Below the pieces are notes generated by a model. That model saw only the letters and a list, made by a program, of their open reading frames with translations, was not told the DNA's origin and made no database searches. Positions 12,528 through 23,873 of a stretch of DNA of 64,000 nt are shown piece by piece (the stretch's first letter is position 1; every line of letters starts with the position of its first letter). Made by a program: the position numbers and the translations under genes. Source of the stretch: Neoceratodus forsteri (lineage: Eukaryota > Chordata > Ceratodontiformes > Ceratodontidae); assembly GCA_016271365.2 (NCBI GenBank), contig JADMNL010000022.1, forward strand, positions 225,284,501 to 225,348,500, given 5' to 3'.

Positions 12528-13716
12528 TGTGACGCTTGGCCAGCTGGTTATGATTCTTCTGTGATTTGTATTATAGAATGTGGCATGTGACCTGTCTCAC
12601 AGGAGACATCCTGTGCCCCTGAGATGACATCCCCCAGGTTTCAGTTAAAACAACAGGATATATGTTAAACAGCAGAGCTCTGTAATTTGAGTAACTTCCA
12701 AGAAGTTGCATTTTATGGCCTTGTTGATGAGCTGAGCTTCTTTGAAGCTAAGAACTAAAATATCCATTTTCTGATGTCTTCAGAGGAAGAACAGTTAATT
12801 TCAACTGATGTTAAAAAGTTATATGGCACCTAAGTGAGATATGGCAGAGTTAGTCATAAAAGTCCTGTGATGTCTTTGAAAAGCAGGAAACCACTCTAGA
12901 TCAAAGGAAAGACAGAAGATCAAAGAATCATATTGGGAAATGAGTTTTTGCTGATGTCACCTTATTTAATATACCTCCTGAGTGATAAGACATCCTGATT
13001 GTATAATTTTTAATATTCAAGGAGGAGCTAGGTGACATCACGAAAGAGGCAGGTTCAAAGACAGTTTTAAACTATATTCTTTATTTCCACTTAGACACAC
13101 TTTTCTTGCGGGCTCTTAGAAAACAACATCTAACTATATGCACTGTAAGAAGGTAATACATTAACTAGGAAAGTGTAATTGTATTGTGGTAGGAGTTTAT
13201 GTTTGTACTTTAACCTTGTTCTTTTAAGTGATTGTATGATTTGTGATATATTGTTCTGTGTTTACATTTTACATATTGTTATCCATTTTCTAAGTAAACC
13301 TCTTATTTTAAAGAGACTGCCTGGTGTGCCTTCGAAATTCTTTCTTCTGCATGTGAAGTCTAGATAGTTAAAGTTGACAACTGTTCATAAGCTTGGTGTT
13401 GCGGAACTGGAAAAAGGTAAAAATGTTCCTAAGGTCTTTCATAGAGTTTTTAGGGTTCATTTTGAATACCTGGCTAGGTTCCCTTTGGTGAAAGATATAT
13501 GGCATTCCCCGAAGAGCAGAATTATTTGAGTCTGTACATTTGGGTACGCTAGCATAAGGTTCACAGTTTGAACCCTCCAGAACTTGAGACCAAGGGTGAT
13601 TCAGACCCATAAACAGACAGGAGGGTTAGCCTCTTCTGTTACCTGTTTACAATACTGAGTTCGGAGGTTGGCACTGTGGGAGCAGAAGGCCTGACCTGCT
13701 GAGTGGGGTTGTGACA
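12528..13716 (+). mobile_element. Family B solo LTR (1189 bp) with 5 bp target duplication
   Basis: The unit begins TGTGACGCTTGG and ends GGTTGTGACA, and is flanked on both sides by CATTA (12523-12527 and 13717-13721). It sits inside the L1 ORF2, which resumes in frame after it. There is no interior and no second LTR, so it arose by LTR-LTR recombination or is an intact solo LTR. A second, partial copy of the same LTR is at 43284-43796; shared blocks include GGATATATGTTAAACAGCAG. No canonical AATAAA is obvious. Orientation is taken as plus from the shared order with the second copy. Confidence 0.88.
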
Positions 13717-15551
13717 CATTATACTCCTTCTGATGATATAAGAAATATTTTCTATTTTAATGGAACCTCTTCTGCTTCTCCTATTTAGGAGTTACACTTG
13801 CCCCAGATCATCAGCAAGACTGTTGTCTCAGTTATGATACATTTACCAAAGACTGCATAATGACTTTGTAACATAGCCCCATCTATCACTGTCTCTCATT
13901 CAATGGGTTAATTGTATTCAGATGGTTGTCCTTCGTCGCTTTATCTAGCTCAGACTTTGCCACTTACCCCCAACTTCTTCTTATTTCACTATGTGATAGT
14001 GACTGATTTCTTGATTTATCTGGCAAGGGAGGCCCCCTCAGGTCCACTATAAGGTTTTACACTTATCTATTCAATTGGGGGTCTTGCCTTTCCTAATTTG
14101 TTGCTTTATCATCAAGCAGCACAGTTACGTACTGTACTATACTGGCTTCTACATACTTACCAGACTCACTGGAAAATGCTGGAGCTACAGGAAGTGGATC
14201 TTTCCTTTTTTCCTCTTTTGCTTTTGACCTTCCTGCCTTCTCCTGATCTTAACCCCACTCATGACCCCTATACTGCTAATACTTTTGCCTTGTGGTTTAA
14301 ACTATTGAAGCGGCCTGATTTACAGTGTTATAGACACAGGTATTTCTCTATCATTGGATCAGTAGATTTTCTCCCTATGAAGTTACATCTAACCTATCTC
14401 AGGTGGTTTCACCTGGGTCTCCGCTACTGGCATCAGTTCTTACAGACAGAAGCATGCTTTCTTCTGCTGATGTCCTACAACAATACCAACTTCCCCAGAC
14501 TTCATTTTTTAGATATCTAAAGGTTCAGGATTAACTCAAAGCTAGGTAGCAATTGGATTCTCAATGCCCTGATCCTCCTGCACTAGTTACTTTGACAGTC
14601 TGTTCCATTACAGGGGAACTTCAAGCTGCGCATCTCATTTCTCAGTTATACAAAGCTCTTCAACATCTTCAGTCTGGTTCTATTGACCATGTTCTGACTC
14701 ATTGGCAGGCTGATCTTAATCTAGCTATTACTGAGCACCAGTAGGAGTTCATTCTTCTGTTCTCCATACTCATACGAAAACTTCTTCCCATTTCTGGCAT
14801 AAGTTTTCTTGGAAAACTCTTATCAGATTCGTTATCACTACCACTAGGCAAGTTAAATATTTGCCTGCCTTAGGAGCACATTGCTAGAGAGGATGTGACC
14901 AAACTTCTGTGGCTTTAGCCCATATTCTTTGGTACTGTCCGGTACTAGTGCCCTTCATTCAGAAGCTCCAGTCAGCTTTATTAGATATGTGGGGCCTGGG
15001 GTTGCTCCTTACCCCTACACTTTTTCTTTTTTTGGATACTCCGCAGGCCTTTTGTTCACCTGGTACTACTAAATTATTACATAAATTATTACATATATTG
15101 TTGCTTGCAGCTTGTATGGCCATTGCCTAGTGTTGCCTATCCCCGAAGTCCCCTCTATCGATTGTTGGTACAATATAGTCTGTCTAATTTACTATATGTA
15201 AAAGATTACAGCTGGACTCCACAATAAACTTCAGTCCTTTAAACTTTTATGGAGGCAATAGGTACTATATATTACTTAAAAAAAAGCCTGATTTTGTGCC
15301 ATAACTGTTTTGTCTGGTGGGTCCTTTAATTGTATCTCTTTTAGCACTCTCCTTTTTTTTAATTTGGAATGTTTTTGTTTACGTTCAACCTGATGTCTAT
15401 TTTTGTATTTAGATACTCTGACCACCATGCTATTTCTACGTATAATGTTGTACTTTGGCTTTTTATTGCTGGCTTGTCTCTGGATCATCAGTTATGTCTT
15501 AACTGTATATCTTTGTTTTGCCCAATAAAGAGTTAAAGTTGAAAAAAAAAA
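13717..15551 (+). mobile_element. L1/Tx1-type LINE, 3' part of ORF2 and poly(A) end
   Basis: The first codons continue the reverse transcriptase of 10330-12527. The C-terminal region is recognisable: LLYHQAAQLRTVLYW near 14100, SIIGSVDFLP near 14350 and LAHILWYCPVLVPFIQKL near 14915, the usual order at the end of L1 ORF2. A short 3' UTR has AATAAA at about 15524 and an A-run at 15542-15551. The whole is multiply frameshifted. Confidence 0.85.
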
Positions 15552-16660
15552 GAAATAGGATATAGTAATGGTAACCTTCCTTCAGTGGCAGAAATATAGT
15601 TGTTTCAGTTATAAATTGGTTAGCTGTACCCCTGAAAGATTCCGTTACAGAAACATGAAATATGTCTCTGAAAGGAAAACAGACCAAATGGGGCCTGGTT
15701 TTAAATTTTATTTCACACATCTGAAACATAGGTAGCCTTTAGGAACATCTCTGATGTCAAGAAGCAGTTCGCTAACACAAACATTCCTGCAGTGGCTCAT
15801 GATAATTATCTCACAGACTAGCAAGAGCTAGTTTTTTTCCAGATCTGGTCCTTCCAACGGCAGCTCCAGACAAAAGATTTTAAATCTGTGATGTCAGAGT
15901 GACACACAAGATAATGTGTCATGGGGATTAGTTAGAGGGTTTTAGATTTGACAGGACCTCACACAGTCAGTCAGGCTTGAAACTAGGAACAAACTGCCTT
16001 CTAAAAGTTCATTTCTGTCCTGACTCAGAGTGCCTTGTGGTACGTTAATCTTTTATGTACAGAGACAGACAGAGAGAGAGAGAGAGACAGAAAGAGCTAG
16101 AGGTATTCTGTTTGTAACCTATTGTTTAGAACCAGTTTATTTTATTTTCTGTAGAATTACTGTTCCATAATGTGTTCTTGTACTGTCCTGCAGTATCTTT
16201 GTAAATATCCTGAAATATTAAAAATATATCTTTCATGTTTCTGTGACTTTTTTTTTCTTCTTCACTCCTCTCCTTGTAGGCATTCCTTCCAAGGAGCACC
16301 ACATCCTTGTCACCCCATCTACCAGGTCTTACCTGCCACTGTCTTTCCCCAGGGCTTGTCCCCCCCCCATGGGGTTGGCAGGGTCCCCCAAGCCCTACCA
16401 CAGAATGGATCTGATTCTGGTGGCATGCCCAGCTGGTCAGGAACAGGGTCTGTGGGCACTCCTTGTCATCCTGCCACCAGTGTTTTCTTTGATTTTCACA
16501 CCCAGAGACATGACATGCAACAGTGTCACAGTGCATGAACAAATCAGAGAAACTTTTGATAAAGGATGTTGATCTGAAATGCGTAAAGTGTCTGCCTGTA
16601 TGCTGAGGTTTTATTTTTTTGCAATAAATATTTTAAGCTGAAGTATTAGTCCTTCTAGTC
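15552..16660 (+). repeat. Unclassified repeat-like block, possibly an LTR or Penelope-like 3' end
   Basis: No coding domain is visible. A (GA)n-rich run is at about 16062-16095. Near the right end the sequence GATAAAGGATGTTGATCTGAAATGCG is followed by a T-rich run and AATAAA at 16623. That arrangement resembles the 3' ends of some Penelope-like elements, but I cannot confirm it. The two ORFs in opposite strands around 16170-16540 lack any recognisable motif. Confidence 0.3.
16062..16095. repeat. (GA)n-rich microsatellite
   Basis: Alternating AG with two CAGA interruptions. Confidence 0.9.
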
Positions 16661-16699
16661 TTTGAATGCTGATGTAATGCCTTGTTTCTGAGGGTACTT

Positions 16700-16985
16700 G
16701 CTAATGTCATGGTGCATGCCACACACTCCAGTGTGACATGCACTGACATCTGCCACGTCCCCTGATCATCTTGGCACTGAGCTGCCTTTTCGCTCATCTT
16801 CTCCAGGAGCTAGGCAAGCTGCAGGCTCTGCCTACCCTTCTCCAGAAGGAGGAGAGCAGTCCTGCAGACACACAACCCTCCTTTCCCTGGCCAACCCTCT
16901 AGCAGTCTGGACTCACTCCTGAACATGTGATATCAGTGTCACAAACAGTAGCACTACTACTGCACTGGTGGGCTGGCATGGAATT
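16700..16985 (+). repeat. Repeat X, copy 1
   Basis: A non-coding block containing CTCCAGAAGGAGGAGAGCAG and, near its end, ATCAGTGTCACAAACAG...CTGCACTGGTGGGCTGGCAT. A matching block at 38370-38990 has the same order (GAGAAGGAGAGCAGTCTC, then CATTGGTGTCACAGACAG and CTGCACTGGAGTGTTGGCAT). Both lie within a few kb of the ~290 bp satellite. Confidence 0.55.
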
Positions 16986-17680
16986 TCTTTTTCAATTTGC
17001 TGAATTCCAAAAAGCAGTTCTATGTAAACTGAAATACTATTCCATAGATTGCATAATCCTGTGGGAAAAAAATCTGTGGTTTACATAAACTGGAATATGT
17101 ATCTGCAGTTAACATCTGGAATATGATTCTGCAGGTAACATTATGTTTTTAAAATTTGGAAATCAGCTTCAGATGGAATTCTGTGTAAGCGGAAACAGTT
17201 TCTGAAATGTAGCTCTATTCTGGCACATGCAGAATTAGAATATTCCACACAGCTCTACTACTAGTAGTACCATTTTCCTGATCTTCCTTTTTGTTACAAT
17301 TTGGGTGATTGAACTGTGGCCTGTATTCCAAACTTTTTATGTTGATTGCACGCATGTGCAAGAAACATATTGCGGCAGCTTTCTCCAGAAGCAGGTTGTG
17401 GAGGCACGGCACGGTTGTGGCCAATGCCCCCACAGCCTGTAAAGGCTTGGCCCACTTCCCCCAATGCCATGGCACACTGCTGCTGACACTAGTTCAGCCA
17501 GCGTGCCACCAACTTGTAAAAAATTAGCCGCTCCAATCAGAAGCCACCTCGTCATTGCAGCATCAGCCATTCGCTGCAATGAGGGAGTGACCCATCATTG
17601 CAGGGTGGAACCTTGAAACATTGATATTGTTTGTGAACATGGCAGCAGCTTGCCACTGTGTTCACTAACAATATTCACCC
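16986..17680. other. No gene seen; A+T-rich with degenerate short repeats
   Basis: Phrases such as CTGGAATATG and TCTGCAG recur irregularly between 17000 and 17240. Nothing codes convincingly; overlapping ORFs at 17215-17579 on both strands share no family motif. Confidence 0.4.
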
Positions 17681-18000
17681 TCCTGCTGAGGGAGTGCCCA
17701 ATCCCCCTCGGCAGCATGTGCCCCACTCCATGTGTTTGTTTGCCGACAGGGGCCCCAATCCTCATTGGCTTCAGTGCTGTAATGTTGCCAATGGGGGATC
17801 CCAATCCCCGTCGGCATTATGTAACTCCCCCCTGCTTTTGTTGTCTGCCAACAGGGTGCCCAATCCCCACCGGCACAATGTCACCCCCCCTTTTGTTGTC
17901 TGCCGACGGGGTGCCCAATCCCCATTGGCATACGTAACACCCCGCCCCTCTTTTTCTTGTGTACCGACAGGGGTGCCAAATCCCCTGGCAACTACAGCTG
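17680..18000 (+). repeat. ~55 bp hairpin minisatellite, six units
   Basis: Six units spaced about 49-62 bp, anchored on GTGCCCAATCCCC or close variants at about 17694, 17752, 17808, 17856, 17911 and 17973. Each is nearly self-complementary: an arm like TGCCGACGGGG, a loop of about eight bases (TGCCCAAT), then an arm like CCCCATTGGCA. Arms differ among units but remain mostly pairable, some through G-T wobbles. Confidence 0.75.
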
Positions 18001-18249
18001 CCCCCCCAAACAGAAGACTCCACTGGCATACTGGGAGACCACCCCAGCATGCCACATGCCCCTCTAAAATTAAAAAATGATCCCATGATGTCTTTTTTTT
18101 AACCTGTAAAGAAGGAAACAGTCCCTCGGTGGTCTCCATGCCCCCACCCACAACCCACACCCACCCACTGCACACCCTGCCTCCCCACACCCCCCTCACC
18201 CCATACTTACCTCAGAAGTCCTGTGCGATGATCTTCGGTGGACCTGGAA
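18001..18249. other. C-rich spacer between minisatellite and satellite
   Basis: A pyrimidine-rich, CCCACCC-type stretch near 18130-18200. No gene is seen. The long minus-strand ORF of 142 residues across it is a shadow of the minisatellite and this skewed base composition. Confidence 0.5.
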
Positions 18250-19385
18250 CACGTCTGCACTCTTTAAAGCTGACCACGAACTAAGAAAATGCCGGTAAGC
18301 TGTATAATGGAATAAATAGGGTTTTTTCAACTTTGATGCATATCTCAGGCATTTTTTGGAATTTTGGCACCAAATTTTCAACATGGGGTTTTTGGGACCC
18401 CTCCTCATGAATTCTGTCACTATCATGGCTTTAATGGTCCCAGAAAGATGATTTCATGTTCACTGCACAGAATCAGCTTTCAGGACAGAGTAACGAAACT
18501 ACAGTGCCAGTTTTCATGAGGTGGGCTCTCAAAAAGCCTATGTTGCAAATTTGGTGGAAAAATCCAAAAATGACTGTTTTACGAGTGTGCGTTGTGCAGT
18601 TTGCATGCACGCTCATAAGTTCACAAATTTATAATATTTTCACTCCAGATTTTCAACATTGCCATTGTTCTGCATTTCATTATGAACAGTACAGCAGTAA
18701 TTTTTCACATCCTGGCCGAAATGTGTTTTTGCAGTTCCGGGGCAGAATAGCGTGTTCGCTGTGGGAAATCTGTGTTCAGGACACATTATGAAAATGACAG
18801 TGACACTGTTCATTAGCAGAGGTCCTAAAATGCCTATGTTGAAAATTTGGTGATGAAAGTCCATAAAATGAGTGTGTTATGAATGTGCATTGCGCAGTTT
18901 CCATGCACACTTGTAACTTTGCAATATTTTCACTCCAGATTTTCAGCATTGCCATTTTGCCACACCTCCTTATGAACAGTGCAGCTGTCATTTTTCATGT
19001 ACTGGATGAAATGTGTTTTCACTTTTCCAGCACACAATAGTGCGGTCGCTGTGGGAAATCAGTGTTCGGGACGTATTAAGAAAAATCACACTGACACTGT
19101 TAATAAACAAAGGTGCTAAAATGCCTATGTTGAAAATTTTCTGATGAAACTCCATAAAATGACTGTGTAATGAGTGTGTGTTGTGCAGGTTCCACGCACC
19201 CTTGTAAGTTTTCAAATTAGTAATATTTCATGCCAGATTTTCAACACTGGCATTTGTTCACACCTCCTTATGAACAGTACAGCTGTCATCTTCACATCCT
19301 GGCTGAAATGTGTTTCTGCATTTCCAGCGCAGAGTACAGCAGTCACTGTCGGAAATCAGTGTTTGGGACAGATTAGCATTGAGTG
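18250..19385 (+). repeat. ~293 bp satellite, about three to four monomers
   Basis: Landmarks recur at a spacing of about 290-297 bp: CCTATGTTG.AAATTT at about 18537, 18832 and 19124, and CCAGATTTTCARCA at about 18645, 18935 and 19233. A more diverged monomer precedes them from 18250. Related monomers occur at 37960-38350 and 38991-39560. Short ORFs here are by-products of the tandem structure. Confidence 0.8.
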
Positions 19386-19490
19386 ACTGAGAGAGGTGGG
19401 GGAGTGACCGAGCATAACCGAGCTCTGTCAGGACTGCTGCAGATTTCTTAGTGGGCAGGAAAAGGTGACAACGCAGGCAGGAGCCCAGTA
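19386..19490 (+). repeat. ~142 bp satellite, detached first monomer
   Basis: A single monomer (GAGCTCTGTCAGGACTGCTG and GCAGGCAGGAGCCCAGTA) of the array that continues at 20388. It is cut off by a CR1 insertion; the target AGTA is present on both sides of that insertion. Confidence 0.8.
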
Positions 19491-20387
19491 GGGGAAGTAA
19501 TGGGGTGGAAAGGATGAGAAGGGACTTGGCAAGGTTAGAGGAATGGTCAAATGTATGGCAGCTTAAATTTAATGCTAAGAAGTGCAAGGTAATGCACCTG
19601 GGAAACAAAAACCCAGGGGAAGAGTACACAATGAGGGGTTGAGATACTAACAACAACAAAAATGGAAAGGGACCTGGGGGTAGTCATATCAGATGACTTA
19701 AAGGTGAGCAAGCAATGTGAGAGGGCAGTAAGGAGGGCTGGGGGATACTGGGAGGCATAGGGAGAGGCATAACCAGTAGAAAACAAGAAGTTGTTATCCC
19801 TCTGTACAGACAGTTGGTGAGACCCCATCTGGAGTACTGCTTGCAGTTCTGGAGACCCAATCTATGCAAAGACATAGACAAGATGGAGGCTGTCCAGAGG
19901 AGAGCAACTGAAATGGTGCAGGGTCTGCACCAGAAGACATATGAAAAGAGACTTAAGGAGCTTAATACGTATACCCTCATGGAAAGGAGGGATGGGGGTG
20001 ACATGTTACAAACTTTCAAGTACCTCAAGGGAATCAACAAAGTCTAAGAGGGCAGCATCTTTCAAAAAAAGAGATGTGCAAGAACAAGGGGGCACAATTT
20101 GAAGATAGAGGAGGGGTGGCTCAGAGGTAATGTAAGGAAGTATTTTTTCACAGAGAGGGTCTGTGGATGCATGGAATGGCCTTCTGGAGGAGGTTGTGAA
20201 ATCAAAAACAGTGGTTGAATTCAAGCATGCATGTGACAGCCATAAGGCAATTCTAGGGGGTGGGGGTAGAAAGAAGTAAGCTGCTGGTTAACTAGGATCT
20301 GCAGCTTATCCATTAGGTAGGGAAATGGGCAGACTAGGTGGGCCAAGCGGTCTGCCATCAAATTCTATGTTTCTGCGTTTCTATGTT
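19491..20387 (+). mobile_element. CR1-type LINE 3' fragment inserted in the satellite
   Basis: The 3' part of a CR1: AATGCACCTGGGAAA, then GTTGGTGAGACCCCATCTGG, then GAGACTTAAGGAGCTTAATA, ending GGCAGACTAGGTGGGCCAAG and TTCTATG-type repeats. A residual reverse-transcriptase C-terminal frame, VRPHLEYCLQFWRPNL, is at about 19817. The 5' end is truncated inside the RT tail. AGTA flanks the insertion at 19487-19490 and 20388-20391. Confidence 0.88.
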
Positions 20388-22895
20388 AGTACAAAAGGGC
20401 AGCCTGTAGCGCCAGGAGACACAGAAAGAGTGAGTGAGGGAGGGGGAGTGAGTGAGATCAAAGGAGCTCTGTTGGGACTGCTGCAGATTTCTTTGCGGGC
20501 AGGAAAAGGCAGCAATGCATGCAGGGTCTGAGTAAAAAAAGGCAGCCTTCAGAGGTGGGAGAAGCAGAACGAGTGAGTGACAGAGGGGGAGTGAACGAGC
20601 TCAATGGAGCTGTATCGTGACTGCTGCAGATTTCTTTGTGGGCGGAAAAGGGTGGCAATGCAGGCAGGAGCCCAGTACAGAAGGGCAGCCTGCAATGCCA
20701 GCAGAAACAGAATGAGCGAGTGAGATGGGAGAATGAGCGAGGCCATTGGAGCTCTGTCGGGACTGCTACAGATTTCTTTGGGGGCAGAAAAGATGCCGAC
20801 AGAGACAGGAGCCCAGTACAAAAGGGTAGCCTGCAGCAGCAGGAGACACAGAATGAGCGAGCGAGTGAGGGAGGGGGAGTGAGTGAGCTCAACAGATCTC
20901 TGTTGGGACTGCTGTGGATTTCTTTGTGGGCAGAAAAAGGCAGCAATGCACGAAGGGGCCCAGTACAAAAGGGTAGCCTGCAGCAGCGGGAGAAACAAAA
21001 TGAATGAGTGAGAGAGGGGGAGTGAGTGAGCAAGCTCAATGGAGCTGTATCGTGACTGCTGCAGATTTCTTTGTGGGCAGAAAAGGGCAGTAACGCAGAC
21101 AGGAGCCCAGTACAAAAGGGCAGACTGCACCACCGGCAGAAATGGAATGAGCGAGTGAGACGGGGAAGTGAGTGAGGCCAACAGAGCTCTGTCGGGACTG
21201 CTGAAGATTTCTTTGTAGGCAGAAAAAAATGCCAACAGAGGCAGAAGCCCATTACAAACTGGCAGTCTGCAGCGCAAGGAGAAACAGAATGAATGAGTGA
21301 GATGGGGAGTGAGTGACCTCAACAGAGCTCTGTCGGGACAGCTGTGGATTTCTTTCTGGGCAGGAAAAGGTGCCAACACAGGCAGGAGCCCAGTACAAAG
21401 TGCAGTCTGCAGCACTGGGAGAAACAGAATGAGTGAGTGAGAGAGGGGGTGTGAGCGAGCTCACCGGAGGTCTATTGTAACTGCTGCAGATTTCTTAGTG
21501 GGCAGGAAAAGGCGAAAGCGTAGGCAGGAGCCCAGTACAAAAGGCCAGCCTGCAGGCCCGATAGAAACGGAACAAGCGAGTGAGAGAGGGTGAGTGAGCG
21601 ACCTCAGTGGAGCTCTGTTGGGACTGCTGCACATGTCTTTGTGGGCGGACAAAGCTGGCAACGCAGGCAGGAACCCAGTACAAAATGGCAGCCTGCAGCA
21701 GTGGGAGACACAGAATGAGCGAGTGAGGGAATGAGTGAGCTCAAAGGAGCTCTGTTGGGACTGCTGTGGATTTCTTTGTGGACAGAAAAAGGTAGCAATG
21801 CACACAGGGGCCCAGTACAAAAGTGCAGCTTGCAGCGGTGGAAGAAACAGAACAAACAAGTGAGAGAGGGGGAGTGAGTGAACAAGCTCAATGAAGCTCT
21901 ATCATGACTGCTGCAGATTTCTTTGTGGCCAGAAGAAGGTGGCAATGCAGACAGGAGCCCAGTACAAAAGGGAACCCTGCAATGCTGACAGAAATGGAAT
22001 GAGTGCATGAGAGAGGAGGAGTGAGCGAACTCAATGGAGCTCTGTCGGGACTACTGCAGATTTCTTTGTGGGCAGAAAAAGGTGCCAACAGAGGCAGGAG
22101 ACCCCTACAAAATGGCATTCTGCGGTGCCAGGAGAAACAGAATGAGTGAGTGAGACAGACGGAGTGAGCGACCTCACCAGAGCTCTGTCGGGACAGCTGC
22201 AGATTTCTTTGTGGGCAGAAAAAGGTGTCAATGCAGGCAGAAGGCTAGTACAAAAGAGCAGCCTGCAGCACCAGGAGAAACAGAATGAGTGAGTGAGACA
22301 GGCGGAGAGAGCGACCTCAACGGAGCTCTGTCAGGACAGCTGCAGATTTGTTTGTGGGCAGAAAAAGGTGCCAATGCAGGCAGAAGCCCAGTACAAAAGG
22401 GTGACCAGCAGTGCTGGGAGAAACACAATGAGCAAGTGAGAGAGAGGGAGTGAGCGAGCTCAACAGACCTCTATCATGAGTGCTGCACATTGCTTTGTGG
22501 GCAGAAAAAGGTGGCAATGCAGTCAGGAGTGCATTACAAAAGGCCAGCCTGTAGCATCAGCAGAAACGGAAAGAGCAAGAGAGGGGGAGTGAGCTAGCTC
22601 AACGGACCTGTGTCAGGACTGCTGCAGATATCTTTGTGGGCAGAAGAAGCTGACAACAGAGGTGGGAGCCCCTTACAAAAGGGCAGCCTGCAGCATCAGC
22701 AGAAACAGAATGAGTGAGTGAGAGAGGTGGGAGTGACCCACCTCAACAGAACTCTGTCAGGACAGCTGCAGATTTCTTTGTGGGCAGAAAAACATGCCAA
22801 CGCAGGCAGGAGCCCAGTACAAAAAAGAAGTCTGCAGCACCGGGAGAAACAGAATGAGCGAGTGACATGGGGCAGTGAGCGAGCTCAACGGACCA
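20388..22895 (+). repeat. ~142 bp satellite array, about 17 monomers, with three-monomer higher-order repeat
   Basis: The core GCAGATTTCTTTGTGGGC or a variant recurs at about 20486, 20629, 20771, 20917, 21063, 21206, 21348, 21489, 21631, 21769, 21916, 22059, 22202, 22346, 22487, 22627 and 22770, a spacing of 137-147 bp. Each monomer holds a GAGTGAGTGA-rich segment and CAGGAGCCCAGTACAAAAGG. One monomer type (TATCGTGA, TATTGTAA or TATCATGA before the core) recurs about every 427-434 bp. Long minus-strand frames (up to 288 residues) across the array repeat with the monomer and shift frame with monomer length; I treat them as non-coding. Confidence 0.92.
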
Positions 22896-23074
22896 ATGCA
22901 TTCAACATTTGGCATTGACAAATGCTTGTTAAAATACTGCTGTAGCACTGTGTGGGGGAAGGTCATTCTGTTGAACTTTTGAATATAGCAACACTGCAAA
23001 AGCAACAGGGTTGGGATGGCCTATTGTTTTTTCTCCTTAAAGGCGGCTATGGTTCACACATACCTGCCTGGGCC
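22896..23074. other. Spacer, no feature seen
   Basis: It contains CATTGACAAATGCTTGTT, a phrase that also appears near 42455 in similar form, so it may be a repeat edge. Nothing codes. Confidence 0.4.
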
Positions 23075-23480
23075 TGGCAATATTTTTTTTTTATTATTTA
23101 TTTAGACTTTTTAACCAAGAAAGGCACACTAAGCTATTGTACCTTGTTTCCAGGTGTGACCTGAGGTGTGGGTTGCATGGACCTGTTTTATTGGTGGGGA
23201 ATGCTGGCCATGACACCAGGGAAACTCCCCTGCTGTTCTATACATGCCATGAGATCTTTTACTTCCACCTGGGCAGTGACCAGAGATGGGCAGAAAGACC
23301 TTGGTTTAAAGTCTCATCTGAAAAATGACACCTCACCAATGCAGTATTCCCCTCATACTGCACCAATGTGTAAGTTCTGGGTATTACCCCAAGTACCAGG
23401 TGTGGCGCTACAACCCACCACCTTCTGATCTTCCGGCCTCAGAAACAAGAATGCTACCAGCTGAACCACTGACACTGACA
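23075..23480 (-). mobile_element. tRNA-derived SINE (type S2)
   Basis: On the minus strand the unit begins with an A-box-like GTGGTTCAGCTGGTAGCATT and a B-box-like GGTGGGTTGTAGCGCC. Its body includes, on the plus strand, GGTTTAAAGTCTCATCTGAA, and its 3' end is A-rich (a T-run at 23084 on the plus strand). The body resembles an ancient SINE class seen in fish and lobe-finned fish, by recollection and not by search. Its tRNA-like head directly abuts another SINE at 23482. Confidence 0.6.
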
Positions 23481-23481
23481 C

Positions 23482-23690
23482 ACTGTGGTGTAGAGATTTG
23501 AGCAATCAGCTGTGAATGAGCTTGGTACATTCAGTAGACATGGGTTTGAGTTCCAAAATGTCCACTTGCATAGTGTGTGACCCTATGCAAGTCACGTAAC
23601 CTCCCCAGTGCTCCTGAGTCAGTCCTGTAAACAGGCTTTGTGTCCTGTGGGTCTTACCCAGTTACCAAAGGAAAACAAAATTAAAAAAAT
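23482..23690 (+). mobile_element. tRNA-derived SINE (type S1), degraded
   Basis: A-box-like TGTGGTGTAGAGATTTGAG, B-box-like GGGTTTGAGTTCC, core GTGTGACCCTATGCAAGTCA, then the LINE-like tail CTTACCCAGTTACCAAAGG and an A-rich end. It is the same family as 7428-7650 and 32749-32974. Confidence 0.7.
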
Positions 23691-23873
23691 TACCACTCTA
23701 TGGCCAGTATGGGAGTTTAATTAGTGCTGAATGGACTTGTGAATTTCTCACTCAGGAATGCACTCCTGGAGACAATATTAAACAAGTTTTGGGCTTGCAC
23801 TCTGGCCTCAGAACTTATTGCAAATACTAAGAGTAATTTATATTACTGTATAACTAGGAAATAATTGCATTTC
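23691..23873. other. A+T-rich, no feature seen
   Basis: No coding or repeat structure recognised. Confidence 0.4.

Noticed and set aside
16126..16542. Overlapping ORFs of 122-138 residues on both strands
   Set aside because: No recognisable motif on either strand, and no splice or start context.
17771..18199. 142-residue Gly/Trp-rich ORF
   Set aside because: It crosses the hairpin minisatellite and C-rich spacer; composition explains it.
20458..22118. Long minus-strand ORFs (up to 288 residues) that look like a Cys-rich repeat protein
   Set aside because: They follow the ~142 bp satellite monomers, are open in more than one frame, and change frame as monomer length varies. There is no start context or domain.
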